From positions 62,001-126,000 of the forward strand of contig CAYWKS010000008.1 of the NCBI GenBank assembly GCA_964458935.1: a stretch of 64,000 nucleotides of DNA, in the 5' to 3' direction. Both the position numbers and the translations under genes were made by a program. Below, one piece after another: positions 7,662-17,008 of the stretch. Each line of letters begins with the position of its first letter. Position 1 is the stretch's first letter. This DNA is from CAYWKS01 sp964458935 (lineage in GTDB: Bacteria; Planctomycetota; Phycisphaerae; Phycisphaerales; Zrk34). The notes under the pieces are model-generated. The model was not told where the DNA came from and searched no databases. It was given only the letters and a program-made list of their open reading frames with translations.

Positions 7662-9092
7662 GTGACCACCGCCTCCACGGATGATATCGGTGTGCGCCTG
7701 GGCGAGCGGCTGACCAGTTCGCTGGGTGCGGGCAAGTACCGCCTCTGGTTCGCCAACACGCAACTCGATTGCGATCACGATCGCGGCTGCGTCCGCGTCA
7801 CCGCGCCCTCGCAGTTCGTTGCCGACTGGATCGATCATCACTACCGCGCCGACCTGCGGCGTGTCGCCGAGCAGGAGTTGGGCGCGGGCGTGGCGGTCGA
7901 GATCCAGCCGCCCGCGGTGGGCGGCGAGCCCCCGTCCGGACCGCCCCGGGTCGCCGCGCCGCCGGCGCCGGCGGCGTCGGAGCCGGCCCCGCCGCCCGGC
8001 AAGCCCGCCCCGAGCGAGGCCCGGCGGCTGCGATACAGCCTGGACGATTATGTGGTCGGCCCCAGCAACGAGCTGGCCCACACCGCGGCGCTGCGGCTGG
8101 TCGAGCAGGGTAACCAGTTCAACCCGCTGTTCGTGCACGGCGGGTGCGGCGTGGGCAAGACGCACCTGGTGCAGGGGCTGTGCCGACGCTTCACCGAGAC
8201 ACACCCCAACGGCCGCTGGCGGTACACCACCGCCGAGCAGTTCACCAACGAGTACATCACCGCCGTGCGGAACAACGCCCTGCCCGCGTTCCGCGCCAAG
8301 GTCCGCAAGCTCGACCTGCTGGTCGTCGACGACGTGCATTTCCTGTCCAACAAGAGCGCCACGCAGGCCGAGTTCCTGCACACCTTCGACTCGATCGACC
8401 TGCATGGCGCGAAGCTGGCGATGGCCAGCGACAGCCACCCCAAGCAGATCCGCCAGTTCTCCGAGGCGCTGGTCAGCCGCTTCATCAGTGGCATGGTCGT
8501 TCAGATCGATCCGCCCGACCCGACGACGCGGCAGCGTCTGGTCCGGGCGATCGCCGCTCGCGCCGGACTCACCCTGCACGAGACGGTCGTGCCCGTACTT
8601 GCCGAGCGCAGCCAGGGATCGGTGCGCGAGCTGGAAGGGATGCTCAACACGCTCAAAGCGATGGCGGCGATGGACCACGCCGCCGATTCGCCCGGCCCGG
8701 CAATCGGTCACGTGCTCGTGGATCGCCTGCTGGGCGCATCAGGGACGGTGCGCCCGGCCAGGCCCATCCGCTTCCAGTCGATCGTGCAGACTGTCTGCAA
8801 CGAGCTGATGGTCGACAAGTCCAACGTCCTGGGCGCCGACCGCCACCGCCAGGTCGTGCTCTGCCGCTCACTCATCGTTTACCTGGCGCGCGACCTGACG
8901 ACGTTGAGCTTCCCGGAGATCGCGCGGCAACTGGCCCGACCCAACCACTCGACGGTCGTGACGGCCCACCAGCGCGTCAGGCGCCAGTTGGCCGCCAACC
9001 AGCAGGTCCGCGTCACCGGCCGTCCGGGGCTGGTCAGCCTCGCCCAGCTCGTCGACCAGCTCCGCCATCGCGTCCAGCGCGACGCGGCGTGA
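7662..9092 (+). CDS. dnaA: Chromosomal replication initiator protein DnaA
   Basis: AAA+ initiator that binds DnaA boxes and opens oriC. 476 residues from GTG 7662. Domain I is residues 1-80; domain II is a Pro/Ala-rich linker (about 82-120). Domain III has LDDYVVGPSNELAH, Walker A HGGCGVGKTH (159-168), Walker B LLVVDDVHFLSNK and sensor segments. Domain IV ends with NHSTVVTAHQRVRRQL, the box-recognition signature (usually DHTTVxxA; here the first residue is Asn). dnaN does not follow. Confidence 0.96.
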   Translation: MTTASTDDIGVRLGERLTSSLGAGKYRLWFANTQLDCDHDRGCVRVTAPSQFVADWIDHHYRADLRRVAEQELGAGVAVEIQPPAVGGEPPSGPPRVAAPPAPAASEPAPPPGKPAPSEARRLRYSLDDYVVGPSNELAHTAALRLVEQGNQFNPLFVHGGCGVGKTHLVQGLCRRFTETHPNGRWRYTTAEQFTNEYITAVRNNALPAFRAKVRKLDLLVVDDVHFLSNKSATQAEFLHTFDSIDLHGAKLAMASDSHPKQIRQFSEALVSRFISGMVVQIDPPDPTTRQRLVRAIAARAGLTLHETVVPVLAERSQGSVRELEGMLNTLKAMAAMDHAADSPGPAIGHVLVDRLLGASGTVRPARPIRFQSIVQTVCNELMVDKSNVLGADRHRQVVLCRSLIVYLARDLTTLSFPEIARQLARPNHSTVVTAHQRVRRQLAANQQVRVTGRPGLVSLAQLVDQLRHRVQRDAA

Positions 9093-9125
9093 GCCGCCTC
9101 GCCACCGGACCGGTGGGCGATTAGA

Positions 9126-10712
9126 ATGCGGCTCATGCCGAAGCTGATGCTGTGCGTGATGGTGGTGGCGGCGAGTTGTGCCGTCGCTTCGCCCGCCCGG
9201 GCGGACAAGACCGCGGACCAGGCCGTCTGGCTCCTCGAGCAGGCGACGCTGGTTCACCGCAACGGCCGGCACAACGTCCTGCTCCGCGCCCTGCGACAGA
9301 TGCGCGACCCGCGGCTGGAGCCGCTGTTCAGCGAGCTGGTCCAGCGCCACCACCCGAGCCTGCGGATCCACGGCATCCTGGGCATGAGCGAGATCGCCGA
9401 CCCGCCGCGGCTGGACCTGGCGCTGGTCGCGGAGCTGGACGACCCGGCGACGCAGGCCCAACTGGTCAGCGCCGCGATCGACAGCGACCTGCTGAGCAAC
9501 GAGGCGGCGGGCCAGCTGCTCCGCTGGCCCGGCCTGCCCGGCGCCGTGCGGGTGATCGTCGTGAGCAAGCTGGTCAGCGACGGCGAGCGCGTGGACCCGG
9601 GGGTGCTGGACGAAGCGGCTGAGGATACCAACCCCGCGCTGCGGAGCGTGGCGGCGGTGCTGCGGGCGCAACTGGGCGAGGCCGAGGCCCTGGGCGTGCT
9701 CGACCGGCTGGACGAGGAGCCGGACCCGTCGCGGCAACGGGTGCAGGCGCTGGTACTGCAGACGCTGCTCCGCCATGAGCTGGACGCCGCGGCGGCGTGG
9801 ACGATGGAGCTGGCCCGCGCCAAGCTCGAAGCCCATGGCGTTGGGCGGGAAGACTGGCGGATGGGCCCGATCGCCTACCAGGCGCTGCGGGCGGCGCTGA
9901 TCTTCGAGTACGACCAGGCGATCAACCTCTGGATGGCGTGCTTCGACCAGACGCCGCTGGCCGAGAGCCCGGAATCGGAGAAGCTGCGGCTGGCGATGCT
10001 GGCGCTGGACCTGGCCGACCGCTTGGACGAGCGGATCTTCACGCCGATGCTCGGCGACGAGATGCCGATCATCCGCAAGGTCGGGCAGATCGGCACGGCG
10101 ATCGCGTCGGGGGAGCCGGCCGGGGAGCTGATCGAGCAATTGATCGCCGAGAACAACAAGCTGGCCAGCGCCTGGGCATTGCAGTACGCGGTGCAGTTGT
10201 GCCAGACCGATGCGGCGCGGGCGAGGCCGATCCTGTTGGCGATCGCCCGGGCGGCGTCGAGCGACGAGCCGCGGTTCCGGTCGCAGCGGCTTCAGAACGC
10301 GGTGCTGGCGGTGGAGAAGCTGCACGAGAACGACCGCGACGCGGTGCCGCACATTCGGCGTCTGATCGCCTCGGCCTCGACGTTTCCGCAGGAGGCGATG
10401 CTGATGGGGCTGATCCGGTCGGACGGCGAGCGTCCGGCGGAGGTCGTGGCGGGGATCGAGACGTTCGACAGCCGCGTCGCCGAGGCGATGGCGCTGCTGC
10501 TGAAGGCCAAGCACGCCGAGCGGCTGACCGAGGCGGAGCTGGATCAACTGTCGCTGATCGTGCGGGGCGGTTTCAGCGGTGGGGTGCATCCGCAGGAAGG
10601 CGGGCTCCAGGAGCCGCTGCGGATCCAGGCGGCGTGGACGTACCTGCGGCTGACGCAACAGGACCGGGTCGCGCTGGCGACGGTGCTCGGAGGCCGACGG
10701 GGACTGCCTTAG
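9126..10712 (+). CDS. Exported alpha-helical (HEAT-like) repeat protein, unknown function
   Basis: A signal peptide (residues about 1-26, ending ASPARA before DKTADQ) precedes about 500 residues of helical pairs such as LLRALRQMRDPRLEPLFSEL and RIHGILGMSEIADPPRLDL, typical of HEAT/ARM scaffolds. No enzymatic motif is visible. It starts 34 bases after dnaA on the same strand but is probably unrelated to it functionally. A periplasmic protein-protein interaction role is an inference from the fold type. Confidence 0.75.
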   Translation: MRLMPKLMLCVMVVAASCAVASPARADKTADQAVWLLEQATLVHRNGRHNVLLRALRQMRDPRLEPLFSELVQRHHPSLRIHGILGMSEIADPPRLDLALVAELDDPATQAQLVSAAIDSDLLSNEAAGQLLRWPGLPGAVRVIVVSKLVSDGERVDPGVLDEAAEDTNPALRSVAAVLRAQLGEAEALGVLDRLDEEPDPSRQRVQALVLQTLLRHELDAAAAWTMELARAKLEAHGVGREDWRMGPIAYQALRAALIFEYDQAINLWMACFDQTPLAESPESEKLRLAMLALDLADRLDERIFTPMLGDEMPIIRKVGQIGTAIASGEPAGELIEQLIAENNKLASAWALQYAVQLCQTDAARARPILLAIARAASSDEPRFRSQRLQNAVLAVEKLHENDRDAVPHIRRLIASASTFPQEAMLMGLIRSDGERPAEVVAGIETFDSRVAEAMALLLKAKHAERLTEAELDQLSLIVRGGFSGGVHPQEGGLQEPLRIQAAWTYLRLTQQDRVALATVLGGRRGLP

Positions 10713-10787
10713 GCGACGGCGGCGTGTGGCCGGCCTGGTCGTGTTGGACGCTGACCTGCCCGAATCCTTCCAATGATCGGTGGACTG

Positions 10788-12023
10788 ATGGAACGTGAGA
10801 TCCCGCTGTCGCTTCCCGATATCACGCAGGCCGAGATCGACGCGGTCAATGAGGTGCTGCGCAGCGATCGGCTGAGCCTGGGCCCGCGGCAGATGCGGTT
10901 CGAGGAGCTGGTGGCCGAGCGAGCGGGGGCGCGTCACGGGGTGGCGGTCTCGTCGGGCACGGCGGGCCTGCACCTGGCGCTGGTGGCGTTGGGGATCGGG
11001 CCGGGCGACGAGGTGATCACCACGCCGTTCAGCTTCATCGCCAGCGCCAACTGCATCCTGTTTGTGGGGGCGACGCCCGTGTTCGTGGACATCGACCCGG
11101 GTTCGCTGAACATGGACCCGCGGCGGGTGGAGGCGGCGATCACCGAGCGGACGCGGGCGATCGTAGCGGTCGAGGCGCTGGGCAACCCGGCGGGGATGGA
11201 TCAGATCGCCCAGATCGCCGGCAAGCACGACATCCCGCTGATCGAGGACTGCTGCGAGGCGTTGGGCGGGTCGATCCGGGGCAAGCCGATCGGCTCGTTC
11301 GGCCGGGTGGGTGTGTTCGCGTTCTACCCCAACAAGCAGATCACCACCGGCGAGGGGGGGATGATGGTGACCGATGACGATCGGCTGGCGGACCTGTGCC
11401 GGTCGCTCCGCAACCAGGGCCGGGCCATCAACCCCGACGGTCACAACGACGCGGGGTCGTGGCTGGCGCATGAGCGGCTGGGCTACAACTACCGGCTGAG
11501 CGAGATGGCGGCGGCGATGGGTTGCGTGCAGATGCGGCGGCTGAACGAGATCCTCGAACGCCGCCGCGAGGTCGCCTGCATGTACTTCGATCGGCTGATG
11601 GACAACCCCGACCTGACGCTGCCGAACATGGCCGAGGAAACGACGGCGAGTTGGTTCGTGTTCGTGGTTCGTCTGAGCAACCGTTTCACGGTGACGGCGC
11701 GGAACCGGATCCTCGCGGGGCTGCGTCGGCACGACGTGGGTTGTGCCAACTACTTCCCGCCGATCCACCTCCAGCCGTTCTATCGCGAGCGGTTCGGGTA
11801 CAAGGCCGGTGACTACCCGATCACCGAATCGGTGGCGCAGCGGACGATCGCGTTGCCGTTCCACAATCGGCTGGATGCGACGCAGGTCGAGCTGGTGAGC
11901 CTGGCGTTGCGGATCATGATCGACCGGGAGAAGCTGCTGATCGACAAGGCGGGCGTGAGCGAGCAGCCGAGCCACGGCGGCATCGACGACCTGGATGACG
12001 CGCTGCCCGACCGCAGCAGTTGA
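10788..12023 (+). CDS. DegT/DnrJ/EryC1/StrS-family aminotransferase
   Basis: PLP-dependent sugar aminotransferase family, typically acting on nucleotide-linked keto-sugars for surface polysaccharide. Counted from ATG 10788 (MEREIPLSLPDITQAEIDAV), the family motifs are VAVSSGTAGLHLAL, TTPFSFIASANCI, LIEDCCEALGG (Asp154 for the pyridine nitrogen) and FYPNKQITTGEGGMM with Lys183 as Schiff-base residue. An in-frame ATG at 10773 is an alternative start. The C-terminus has an extra acidic tail (GGIDDLDDALPD). There are no neighbouring sugar genes, so the substrate is unknown. Confidence 0.9.
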   Translation: MEREIPLSLPDITQAEIDAVNEVLRSDRLSLGPRQMRFEELVAERAGARHGVAVSSGTAGLHLALVALGIGPGDEVITTPFSFIASANCILFVGATPVFVDIDPGSLNMDPRRVEAAITERTRAIVAVEALGNPAGMDQIAQIAGKHDIPLIEDCCEALGGSIRGKPIGSFGRVGVFAFYPNKQITTGEGGMMVTDDDRLADLCRSLRNQGRAINPDGHNDAGSWLAHERLGYNYRLSEMAAAMGCVQMRRLNEILERRREVACMYFDRLMDNPDLTLPNMAEETTASWFVFVVRLSNRFTVTARNRILAGLRRHDVGCANYFPPIHLQPFYRERFGYKAGDYPITESVAQRTIALPFHNRLDATQVELVSLALRIMIDREKLLIDKAGVSEQPSHGGIDDLDDALPDRSS

Positions 12024-12421
12024 CGGCGGGGCGTGGGTGTCCGGTTGGACCGAGGGGGATGGCCGGGGTATTCGTGCAATAACGCGGAAACGCCGGGCGT
12101 GTGCGCCCGGGGTTGTCGCGTGTCCGGGTTGGGGTGGGCGCCGATCGGGGGAAGATTGCAAGTCGATGTATTGCAGTTGGTTGCGTCGCGGCCGCGGTCG
12201 CGTGCGCCCGGTATGGTGCGTGACCGGCCGGCCAGGCACACGCGGTGCGGCCGACCGCGCGTGACCGGCTGCGAGGTTGGCGGTGGCGTCGTGGGCATGT
12301 TGAGCGTCCATATAGGGGCGGCGCACCGCGCGCGTGCGCGGGCGGGCGTCGTTTGGGCGATTTGACGGTGAAGGCGGGCGGTGGCGGGGGGGCGCGCGAC
12401 GTGAACCGCCGGCCGGTTCGA
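12024..12421. other. Gene-free spacer, 398 bp
   Basis: Convergent gap between the DegT gene and folD. The only structure I see is a perfect 7-bp hairpin CCGGGCG-TGTG-CGCCCGG at 12093-12110 without a T-run. Open frames here are GC artefacts without codon-usage support. Confidence 0.5.
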
Positions 12422-13279
12422 TCAGAGCGTCACGCCGAGCTGATCGGCGGCGGCGTTGGCGGTGTTGTCGATGAGGGTGGCGATGGTCATGGGTCCGACG
12501 CCGCCGGGTACGGGCGTGATGCGGGCGGCATTGATGGCGCAGGCGTCGGTGTCGCAGTCACCGACGTTGCCTGGATTGTAGCCGGCGTCGATGACGACGG
12601 CGCCGGGCTTGATCCAGTCGCCCTGGACGAAGGCGGGCCGGCCCACCGCGGCGACGACGAGGTCGGCGTGGCGGACGACGTCGGCGAGGTCGGTGGTGCG
12701 GCTGTGGCAGATGGTCACGGTGGCGTGGGCGTTGAGTAGCATGGCGGCCATGGGCTTGCCGAGGATGGGTGAGCGGCCGATGACGACGGCGTGGAGGCCC
12801 TTGAGCGGGATGTGGTACTCAGCGAGCAGTCTCATGATGCCGGCGGGTGTGCAGGAGCCGAAGGTGGGGATGCCCAGCCACATGCGTCCGAGTCCGGTGG
12901 CGGTGACGCCGTCGACGTCCTTGTGCAGGCCGATGGCCTCGAAGGCGGCGCGTTCGTCGACGCCGTCGGGGACGGGGTGCTGCAGGAGGATGCCGTTGAT
13001 GTCGGGGTCTTCGTTGAGCTCGGTGATGCGGCGGACGAGTTGGTCGGTGGAGGTGGTGCCGGGCAGCTCGACGCGGACGCTGTTCATTCCGACGGATTCG
13101 CAGCGTTTGGCCTTCATGCGGACGTAGGTTGCGGAGGCGGGGTCTTCGCCGACGAGGACGGTGGCGAGGGCGGGGGTGACGCCGGTGTGGCTCTGGATGG
13201 TGCGGACCTTGCGGGCGGCGTCGTCGAGGACGCGGCCGCTGACCGCCTTGCCGTCGAGGAGCTTTTCGGGTTCGATCAT
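12422..13279 (-). CDS. folD: Bifunctional methylene-THF dehydrogenase/cyclohydrolase FolD
   Basis: Interconverts 5,10-methylene-THF and 10-formyl-THF in one-carbon metabolism. 285 residues, normal length. Motifs: LVGEDPASATYVRMKAKRCE with the catalytic Tyr and Lys, ILLQHPVPDGVDE, HKDVDGVT, the Rossmann segment VVIGRSPILGKPMAAMLL, and the C-terminal PVPGGVGPMTIATLI. All catalytic positions are present. It is divergent from cysK. Confidence 0.96.
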   Translation of the reverse strand: MIEPEKLLDGKAVSGRVLDDAARKVRTIQSHTGVTPALATVLVGEDPASATYVRMKAKRCESVGMNSVRVELPGTTSTDQLVRRITELNEDPDINGILLQHPVPDGVDERAAFEAIGLHKDVDGVTATGLGRMWLGIPTFGSCTPAGIMRLLAEYHIPLKGLHAVVIGRSPILGKPMAAMLLNAHATVTICHSRTTDLADVVRHADLVVAAVGRPAFVQGDWIKPGAVVIDAGYNPGNVGDCDTDACAINAARITPVPGGVGPMTIATLIDNTANAAADQLGVTL

Positions 13280-13388
13280 GCGCCCACTATAACAGAGATG
13301 TGAGCGGGTTTGAGGCAGGTCGATGGGTTGTCCGCGCGGGACGGGACCAGTACGATTGGCCGAACCTCAAGCACACGGGAGCACGGAC

Positions 13389-14357
13389 ATGGCCGAGGCA
13401 ACGACGAACGGGCGCCTGCTGCATCGGCAGGCCTACGAGAACATCGTGGACACGGTCTTCAACACGCCGATGGTGCAGCTTCGGCGCGTGATCGACCCGG
13501 GCCTGGCGACGGTGTGGGTGAAGTGCGAGTTCTTCAACCCGATGGCGAGCGTGAAGGACCGCATCGGTCGAGCGATGATCGAGGCGGGCGAGCGGGACGG
13601 CAAGATCACGCCCGAGACGATGATCGTCGAGCCGACCAGCGGGAACACGGGGATCGCGCTGGCGTTCGTGTGCGCGGCGAAGGGTTACAAGCTGACGCTG
13701 ACGATGCCCGAGAGCATGTCGCTGGAGCGGCGGGGACTGCTGCGGGCGCTGGGGGCGGAGCTGGTGCTGACGCCGGCGGATCGTGGCATGAAGGGGGCGA
13801 TCGAGAAGGCGGGCGAACTGGCGGACAGCGACCCGCGTGCGTGGATGCCCCAGCAGTTCGACAACCCGGCGAACCCGGCGGTTCACGAGGCGACGACGGG
13901 CCCGGAGATCTGGGAGGACGCGGCGCAGCAGATCGACGCGATCGTGGCGGGCGTGGGGACCGGGGGCACGATCACGGGGGTGACGCGATTCATCCGCAAG
14001 CACAACCCGGACTTCAAGGCGTTCGCGGTGGAGCCTGAGCACTCGCCGGTGATCTCCGGTGGCGAGCCGGGCCCGCACAAGATCCAGGGGATCGGTGCGG
14101 GGTTCATCCCCGCCAACTGCGACACGTCGCTGCTGGACGGGGTGATCCGGGTGACCAACGACGAGGCGTTCGAGATGGGCCGCCGCGTGGCCAAGGAGGA
14201 GGGGATCTTCGGGGGGATCTCGACCGGGGGGAACGTTGCGGCGACGCTCAAAGCGATCGAGGAGCACAACCTCAAGGGCAAGCGGATCGTGACGATCGGC
14301 TGCTCGTTCGGCGAGCGTTACCTGTCGACGCCGATGTTCGAAGGGCTGGCGACCTGA
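13389..14357 (+). CDS. cysK: Cysteine synthase (O-acetylserine sulfhydrylase)
   Basis: PLP enzyme making cysteine from O-acetylserine and sulfide. From ATG 13389 (MAEATTNGRLLHRQAYENIV) the PLP lysine is Lys56 in NPMASVKDRIG, followed by the substrate loop EPTSGNTGIALAF, the phosphate loop GVGTGGTITGV and C-terminal GGISTGGNVAAT. About 323 residues, normal for CysK. A longer GTG/ATG frame from 13323 is less likely. Its substrate would come from the serine acetyltransferase at 24253. Confidence 0.95.
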   Translation: MAEATTNGRLLHRQAYENIVDTVFNTPMVQLRRVIDPGLATVWVKCEFFNPMASVKDRIGRAMIEAGERDGKITPETMIVEPTSGNTGIALAFVCAAKGYKLTLTMPESMSLERRGLLRALGAELVLTPADRGMKGAIEKAGELADSDPRAWMPQQFDNPANPAVHEATTGPEIWEDAAQQIDAIVAGVGTGGTITGVTRFIRKHNPDFKAFAVEPEHSPVISGGEPGPHKIQGIGAGFIPANCDTSLLDGVIRVTNDEAFEMGRRVAKEEGIFGGISTGGNVAATLKAIEEHNLKGKRIVTIGCSFGERYLSTPMFEGLAT

Positions 14358-14359
14358 CC

Positions 14360-14962
14360 GTGGGCGGGGCGCGGGTTCAGGGCGTGGACCCGTCGGGTTA
14401 CGCGGCGCTGGTGTTCGACTGCGACGGGACGCTGGTGGACACGATGCCGGCGCACTATCGGGCGTGGCAGTCGACGGCGACGAAGTACGGGCTGGACTTC
14501 CCCGAGGAGCGGTTCTACTCGCTGGGCGGTGTGCCGGCGCCGAAGATCGTGGCGTTGCTCGCGGCGGAGGCGGGGGTGGCGATCGACGCCGAGGCCGTGG
14601 CGCACGAGAAGGAAGCGCTGTACGCCGCGTCGCTGACCGAGGCCGAGCCGATCCATGCCGTGCTGGACATCGCGCGGCGTTTGCGGGGTCGCAAGCCGAT
14701 GGCGGTGGCGACCGGGGCTCATCAGTGGGTCTGCCATCACGCGCTGGACCTGGTGGGCATCCGCGACTGGTTCGATGTGATCGTCACGTTCGACGAGGTC
14801 GAGCATCCCAAGCCCGCTGCGGACACGTACGTGGAAGCGGCGCGTCGGCTGGGCGTTGCGCCGGGGAGCTGCCTGGCGTTCGAGGACGCCGACCCGGGGA
14901 TCGCCTCGGCGCAGGCCGCGGGGATGGATGTCGTGGACGTGAGGCGGATGCCGCAGGGCTAG
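14360..14962 (+). CDS. HAD-superfamily phosphatase/phosphomutase, beta-PGM-like
   Basis: Starts at GTG 14360, 2 bases after the cysK stop, so probably cotranscribed. HAD motif I is VFDCDGTLVDTMPAHYRAW, motif II ATGAHQW (Thr in place of Ser), motif III Lys in EHPKPAADTYVEAARRLG, and motif IV AFEDADPGIASA. A helical cap sits between motifs I and II, as in the beta-phosphoglucomutase/phosphoglycolate phosphatase group. The substrate is unknown. It overlaps hemW tail-to-tail by 4 bases. Confidence 0.85.
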   Translation: MGGARVQGVDPSGYAALVFDCDGTLVDTMPAHYRAWQSTATKYGLDFPEERFYSLGGVPAPKIVALLAAEAGVAIDAEAVAHEKEALYAASLTEAEPIHAVLDIARRLRGRKPMAVATGAHQWVCHHALDLVGIRDWFDVIVTFDEVEHPKPAADTYVEAARRLGVAPGSCLAFEDADPGIASAQAAGMDVVDVRRMPQG

Positions 14963-16179
14963 AGCAGTTCGCCGATGACCGAGTCGGCGAGCATGAGGCC
15001 GCGGGGCGACAGGCGGACGTGGCTGGCGGTGCGTTCGAGCAGTCCGTCGGCGATGAGCCGTTCGATCGTCGGGCGGCGTGAGGCGAGGCGGTCGGCGAGC
15101 CGCGGGTCGGGGCGGTGGAGCCAATCGATCGGGACGCCGTCGATCAGGCGGAGCCGGAGCATGAGCTGCTCGCCGAGGCTGGCGTCGGGGCTGAGCCGCT
15201 CGACGCTGACCGGGTCAACCGGGGCGCCGTTGGCATCATGGGCGAGGTAGCGGCCGAGGTGGGGCTGGTTCTTCCAGCGGACGCCGGCGACGTGTCCCGC
15301 GGCGCCGGGCCCGGCTGCGAGCCACTGGCCGTTCCGCCAGTACATCAGGTTGTGGCGGCATCGATGCGATGAGGCGTGGGAGTCGTCGGGCCCGTGGCCG
15401 CGCGGTCCGGGGTCGGAGCCGGGGGCCGGCTCGGCGGGGCGCTTCGCCCAGTTGCTGATCTCGTAATGCTCGTAGCCGGCCGCGGCGAGCTTATCGATGG
15501 TGTGCCGATACATCGCCGCTTCGAGGTGATCGTCGAGTGGCGTGACCCGGCCGAGCTGCACCTTCTGCGTCATCGCGGTGTTCGGCTCGTAGGTCAGCCC
15601 GTAACACGACAGGTGCGTCGGGCCCAGCGCCAGCGCCGCTTCGAGGTCGGCGTCCCAGTGGTCAAGCGACTGCCCGGGGATGCCGAAGATCAGGTCGAGG
15701 TTGATCCGGGCGATGCCCGCGCGTCGCGCCGCCTCGACCGCCGCGGCGACCTTTCGCGGATCGTGCCAGCGTTCGAGGGTCTTGAGGTGTTGGGCATTGA
15801 ACGACTGGGCGCCGATGGACAGGCGATTGACGCCTCCGGAGACGAGCGCGTCGAGCACGTGGGCGTCGACGGTTTCGGGGTTGGCCTCGACGGTGAACTC
15901 GGCGTGTGGCGCGAGCGAGAACGCGTCGTGCAGCGCCCCGAGCAGCGTCCGCCACAGCCCGGCCGCGAGCAGCGTGGGGGTGCCGCCGCCGACGAAGAGG
16001 GTCTGGAGGGGCCCGGCGTCGAGCCCGCCGAGAGCCCGCAGCTCGTCGGCGAGCCGCCGGGCGAAGGCTCCCTGGCGATCGCGGTCGTCCACGATCGAGT
16101 AGAAGTCGCAGTAGTGGCACTTGTGGAAGCAGAAGGGCACGTGGACGTACAGCCCGTCGGCGGCTCCAACCTCCAGCAT
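14959..16179 (-). CDS. hemW: Radical SAM heme chaperone HemW (HemN-like)
   Basis: From ATG 16179 (MLEVGAADGLYVHVPFCFH) the 4Fe-4S/SAM cluster motif is CFHKCHYCDF (Cys-x3-Cys-x2-Cys), followed by LFVGGGTPTLL, NRLSIGAQSFN, the fold segment LIFGIPGQSLDHWD and the HemW hallmark CRHNLMYWRNGQWLAAG. It has a C-terminal winged-helix region (IERLIADGLLERTASHVRLS). HemW inserts heme into respiratory proteins and is commonly misnamed coproporphyrinogen oxidase. The open frame extends to 16476 but runs through the divergent FHA gene, so 16179 is preferred. Confidence 0.93.
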   Translation of the reverse strand: MLEVGAADGLYVHVPFCFHKCHYCDFYSIVDDRDRQGAFARRLADELRALGGLDAGPLQTLFVGGGTPTLLAAGLWRTLLGALHDAFSLAPHAEFTVEANPETVDAHVLDALVSGGVNRLSIGAQSFNAQHLKTLERWHDPRKVAAAVEAARRAGIARINLDLIFGIPGQSLDHWDADLEAALALGPTHLSCYGLTYEPNTAMTQKVQLGRVTPLDDHLEAAMYRHTIDKLAAAGYEHYEISNWAKRPAEPAPGSDPGPRGHGPDDSHASSHRCRHNLMYWRNGQWLAAGPGAAGHVAGVRWKNQPHLGRYLAHDANGAPVDPVSVERLSPDASLGEQLMLRLRLIDGVPIDWLHRPDPRLADRLASRRPTIERLIADGLLERTASHVRLSPRGLMLADSVIGELL

Positions 16180-16209
16180 GCTCAGCAGTTGGACGCTGTC
16201 GGCGGGTGC

Positions 16210-16238
16210 TTGCTGGCCCGCGGGCCAGTGGCTAGACT
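16210..16238 (+). promoter_or_regulatory. Sigma-70-type promoter for the FHA gene
   Basis: TTGCTG at 16210-16215 and TAGACT at 16233-16238 with a 17-base spacer, in the short gap between the divergent hemW and FHA genes. Consensus match by eye. Confidence 0.5.
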
Positions 16239-16279
16239 GAATTTGATTGCCCGATTTCTCGACTGTCGTAGGAAGGCCC

Positions 16280-16882
16280 ATGCAAGCGTCCCTCGTAATG
16301 TTCAAGGCGGATGGCGAGCGGAAGGAGTTCCCGCTGAACCAGTCCGAAACCGTGGTCGGCCGCAAGAACACGTGTGATCTGCGGATCCCGTTGAGCTCGG
16401 TCTCGCGCCAGCATTTCAAGATCGAGCGCGAGGGCGATGCGCTGACGCTGCGTGACCTGGGTTCGAGCAACGGCACATTCTACAACGACGATCGGGTGCT
16501 GGAAGCCGAGCTCCAGGCCGGCGACCGCATCCGCGTCGGCCCGGTCACATTCACGGTGGTGATCGACGGCGAACCGTCGGACATCGACCCGGTGACGACC
16601 GTGTTGACGGACGACGCGGGGGGCGCGGAGCCCGAGCCCGAGCCGGCCGTGGCGTCGGGTGCGGAGCCGCAGATGCCCAAGGCGATCGACACCGGGCAGG
16701 AGATGCCCGCCCAGGTCGAGGACGAGCCGCACTCGCCCACAGTCGAGATCGAGGACCAGGACGACGAGGAGATTGACCCGATCGCGGCCCTGGAAGCGAT
16801 GACCCATGGGGACGGGGATGATGATGACTCGGGCGACGCGCCGATCCCGTTGCTGGACGACGAGGATGAGGACGACAAGTAG
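16280..16882 (+). CDS. FHA-domain protein with acidic tail
   Basis: From ATG 16280 (MQASLVMFKADGERKEFPL) residues about 20-95 are a forkhead-associated phosphothreonine-binding domain: ETVVGRKNTCDLRIPLSS (Gly-Arg), VSRQHFKIE (Ser-Arg-His) and LGSSNGTFYNDDRV (Asn-Gly). All the core residues are present. The remaining 100 residues are strongly acidic, low complexity and end in DEDEDDK. It probably reads Ser/Thr phosphorylation; no kinase is adjacent. Confidence 0.9.
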   Translation: MQASLVMFKADGERKEFPLNQSETVVGRKNTCDLRIPLSSVSRQHFKIEREGDALTLRDLGSSNGTFYNDDRVLEAELQAGDRIRVGPVTFTVVIDGEPSDIDPVTTVLTDDAGGAEPEPEPAVASGAEPQMPKAIDTGQEMPAQVEDEPHSPTVEIEDQDDEEIDPIAALEAMTHGDGDDDDSGDAPIPLLDDEDEDDK

Positions 16883-17008
16883 CCGTCGCGTCGGGCCGCC
16901 GGGCCGCCGGGCCGGTGAGCGGGCCGCGACCGAATCTTTCCACGATGCTGTGCGAGTCGGGCGGGTCCCAGCCCGCCGGTGATCAGACTGTCATTGGAGC
17001 GACGGGAC

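Noticed and set aside
8868..12326. Minus-strand open frame of more than 1,100 codons
   Set aside because: It is antisense to dnaA's 3' end, the HEAT-like gene and the DegT gene. It is rich in Arg, His, Pro and Gln, as expected for the reverse of GC-biased codons, and has no domain.
12033..12365. Possible small protein in the gap before folD
   Set aside because: Several overlapping frames are open at once, none has a ribosome site or recognisable sequence, and GC bias explains them.
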